Below, one piece after another: positions 59,055 to 63,186 of a stretch of DNA of 64,000 nucleotides. The notes under the pieces are model-generated. The model saw nothing but the letters and a program-made list of their open reading frames with translations, had not been told where the DNA came from and made no database searches. This DNA is from Pachyseris speciosa (Eukaryota > Cnidaria > Anthozoa > Scleractinia > Pachyseridae): assembly GCA_016490735.1 (NCBI GenBank), contig JAEMWC010001634.1:1-64000 (forward strand). The letters run 5' to 3'. Numbering within the stretch: position 1 is the stretch's first letter; each line of letters opens with the position of its first letter. Both the position numbers and the translations under genes were made by a program.

Positions 59055-62000
59055 AAGAGAAGAAGAAGAAGAAGAAGAAGAGAAGAAGAAGAAGAAGAAG
59101 AAGAAGAAGAAGAAGAAGAAGAAGAAGAAGAAGAAGAAGAATATCAATATAATAATAAAATAACACATTATATTTTTCGAGGGGATCCAACTCGCCAAGT
59201 TGCCGAGATCTCGGTTTCTCAGTCCAAGATCTCGGTAACTGGGCTGGAATTTGCCATATGAACACTCCAGCCCAGTTACCAGGATGAAAATGATGCAATG
59301 TATTTGCGTCAGTAGACAGTACTTGATTTTCACTTTCTTCTTTTTCTTCTATTTAAAGTTCGCAACACTACAGGAAAGTACTGCTCAGTAGCTTTCATTT
59401 GAATGGTCACACTTTAGGATTTCATCCACAGACTCAAATTTAGAACCACCTTGTACAGCAAAATAAACGACACACCACAAGAAAGTACTACTCAGTAGAT
59501 TCATTTGAATGGTCACACTTTAGGATTTCATCCACAGACTCCAAAGTTAGAACCATCTTAAGCAACAAAAATTAAACAAACTCTGGGAAAGTAATACTCA
59601 TTAGTTTTCATTTAAATGGTCACACTTAAGGATTTCATCCACAGACTCAAAAAAGTTAGAACCACCTTGTACAGCAAAATAAACAGCACCACAGGAAAGT
59701 ATCACTCACTAGCTTTCATATTAAGTATTTGAGCTGCACACACAAAGGTTTGAACCACCTTGCAAAACATGCAAAGTATTGCTAAATAACTTTAATCTGA
59801 ATAGAAGCTCTTATTGGACTCAGAAGGTACTGCATGAAGCATTAACAGGACCAAGACATTTAACAATCACAACACTTCATGAATCAGTTTTATAATGGGC
59901 AATTTCTTGTTCTAAAATATAACAAATCTCTACACCTGATAAATAGCAGAAAAGCTAAAAACATAAAAAATAGCAAAAATAATCAAACAGCTTTTCACTC
60001 AAGAACTACCGGTACCTTCTTTTTACACAACAACAGCAAATTTAGATTTAGCTTGCATGATTGCGTTCAGTAATTTTCTTACTTGTCTCTGCAGACAATC
60101 AGGTGAAGTTCATTACTATCTTGGTTGTCTTCCATAGATGAGTTGATACTTTCAACAACTTCTTCAAAGGTGCAGTCCACCAGTGATATATCATTCCATT
60201 CCTGAATCTCATCACCTGAAAAAAAAAAGTCTGATTTATTAGATTTTGAAAGCAATCTGTGGCTTGAGTGTAAGGCAGTAAACATTACCTTCTAAAACCA
60301 GATGTACAAATGGGTACACACTGGCAAATTGCAAGGGAATCATCATAAAATCATCGGCACCAACAACAAGAGTCGGTAGATATTTGTTTGGTGGAGGGTA
60401 ATTTGCCTTGGGCTTACGGCATTGATTAAACAGTGCACTTGGATTTTTAACTAAAACATGGCCTAAAAGATTCAGAAAGAAAAAGGAAGGTCATAATGGC
60501 TGTTTTTGGCAGTCAAAAATGTCAGCTAGCATTTTTGGAAAGAAAAGAGTTCCCTAGAAAGCTTGTGGAAAGTTAATTTCAGCTTGCACTTTCTCACAGG
60601 AAGATTTTGCTCCCTAACATTTTCGGGCAATTAAACTTTCAACTAGGGAATATGAACAGATGAACTCCTTCTAGCTTATGAAAACATCACAGACTTTAAA
60701 CAGACTTCAAACACCACAAGGTACTTAAAAATGGTGCGGGGGTGGGGTGGGGGGGGGGGGTAGTAATACTCCTAGTCACTTTATCCTGGGTATAATCTGA
60801 TGGTTAAGAATTCCATCCAGGGGGAGTAATGATAAACCTGGCCATTGATTACCTATCTGAAGCTGTGCTTGCCTATCGGCTGGACCTCCTTTCCTAATTT
60901 CAGTGATAAAAGCTCCCAGTTTGCCGTCATCTGCCTTCTTTCCTCCAATCACCTTCAGACCATAAGCTGCATAAGGGTCTAGAAAAAAACCAAATCAACA
61001 TCAATTAAATACTGACTTATCTATTACCATACACAAGGAAATTCTTCAAATGAGTTTCAGTAGTCTTGAACAATATTTTTTCTTTCTAAAAAAAATTAAC
61101 TAAAGGGGTTTTCAGGCAAGAAAAAAAACACTTCAAACAACTGATCTACAATGTGGAATATTTTCATTATGAGCGAGTGCACATCCTGTTCTTAACTATT
61201 TGTTTATTTTTAGGTAGTTTTGCACATTTTCATTCAAAAGAAATGCAAATGCTGCAATCAAGTTGGGCCTTTCTGATTGTTGGTGTATGAGCATCTTTAA
61301 GCAAAAAAATTGCTCTCAGAATTCCACAGCTGTCTGCTTCTTGGCCAAATGTGTTCTTTTCAGACAAATTCAACCTCTCAGCCTCATAATTTTTAGATCT
61401 CCCAGCTGCAGCTACCTTAGTTAATGATTCACTACTTAAATTACCAGCAGGAGATGTTCTGCACTTTGGATCCATTGTCAGGAGCACCTCTCCTAGGCAT
61501 TTGTTATCCTCATCTGGTGGAGACCACTTTATAGATGCCTAGAAAAGAAGAAGCATGAACAGTGTCATTATAAGTCTGCGTGGCGCTCAACTATGGTTGG
61601 CCTGTTGATGCAGCAAAATTTGTATTAAGATGTTTACACTGTGATCCACCAGTTACAAGCTAATTTAAGCCTTATATTTTAGGATAAACCTACTAGCATT
61701 CTCTCATGAATGCTGTTCTCTGATTGGCTACACTACTCGCAATTAGATTACGAGCTCGAGATTTCTATCTTGCTGTGCCCTCATCAGCTATCACACATAG
61801 AAACAGAGAGCAAATAATCTAATTGTTTTAGTATAAATCTACTAGTCATTCAAAAATAAACAAGTAATTATCTAAATCCTCCTTGCAGACAATTCGAAAC
61901 TGCAAAGAAACTGTCGCCATTTTATTAACAATCGTTACTCACTATCTATCACAGAGTAGATAGCGAGTAGCGTAGCCAATCAGAGAATGGCTTTCGTTTT

Positions 62001-62434
62001 AGACTGCTAGTAGATTTATACTAATAAGCCTTATATTTTGGTATAAATCTACTAGCATTCTATCACGAATGTTGTTCTCTGATTGGCTACGCCACTCGCT
62101 ATCTATTCTGTGATAGATAGTGAGTAGTGGTGGTCAACAAAATGGCGGCCGATTCTTCGTGTTTTCAAAGAGCATGTAAGGAGGATTTAGATAACTTATT
62201 TAGTTTTTGAATGACTTATACTAAAACAATAAGATTATTTGCTCTCGATTTCTATGCGTGATGCGCCCTCATCAGCTATCACATGATAGAAATCAAGAGT
62301 GAATAATCTAATATTAAATGAAGAATGATCCTCGCAGTTGTGAACGCAATTTATGCAATTGCGAAAAGAAGCCTGAAAAAAATTCAGGACTTCAACGGGG
62401 TTTGAACCCGTGACCTCGCGATTACCAGTGCGAT

Positions 62435-62475
<41 letters not shown>

Positions 62476-62688
62476 AGGTCAATTGTGGGTTCATAAGATC
62501 CCGTGAAAGAAATGAGTATGAATGATATATGAAATGAATCATATATGAACTGCGGAAATGAAATCAAATGAAGAATGATCCTCGCAGTTGTGAACGCAAT
62601 TTATGCAATTGCGAAAAGAAGCCTGAAAAAAATTCAGGACTTCAACGGGGTTTGAACCCATGACCTCATCATTACCGGTGCGATGCTT

Positions 62689-62725
<37 letters not shown>

Positions 62726-63154
62726 AGGTCAATTGTGGGTTCATATGTTCCCGTCAAAGAAATGAGTGTGAATGATATATGAAATGAATCATATATGAAC
62801 TGCGGAAATGAAATCAAATGAAGAATGATCCTCGCAGTCGTGAACGCAATTTATGCAATTGCGAAAAGAAGCCTGAAAAAAATTGATCCTCGCAGTTGTG
62901 AACGCAATTTATGCAATTGCATAAATTGCATAAATTGCGTTCACACTCATTTCTTTCATGGGAACATATGAACCCACAATTGACCTGAATTTTTTTCAGG
63001 CTTCTTTTCGCAATTGCATAAATTGCGTTCACAACTGCGAGGATCATTCTTCATTTGATTTCATTTCCGCAGTTCATATATGATTCATTTCATATATCAT
63101 TCACACTCATTTCTTTCACGGGAACATATGAACCCACATTGACCTGCTCCCAAT

Positions 63155-63186
<32 letters not shown>

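Larger units (their letters stand above)
58889..60082. other. RIM intron region that should contain one unresolved small exon
   Basis: Holds AAT and AGA microsatellites, a small hairpin and inverted satellite copies. The splice-phase gap says an exon of length 3n+2 should lie here, but I could not identify it. Confidence 0.55.

Noticed and set aside
58954..59333. Long frames rich in Leu/Phe/Ser or Lys/Arg/Glu
   Set aside because: Translation of AAT and AGA microsatellites.
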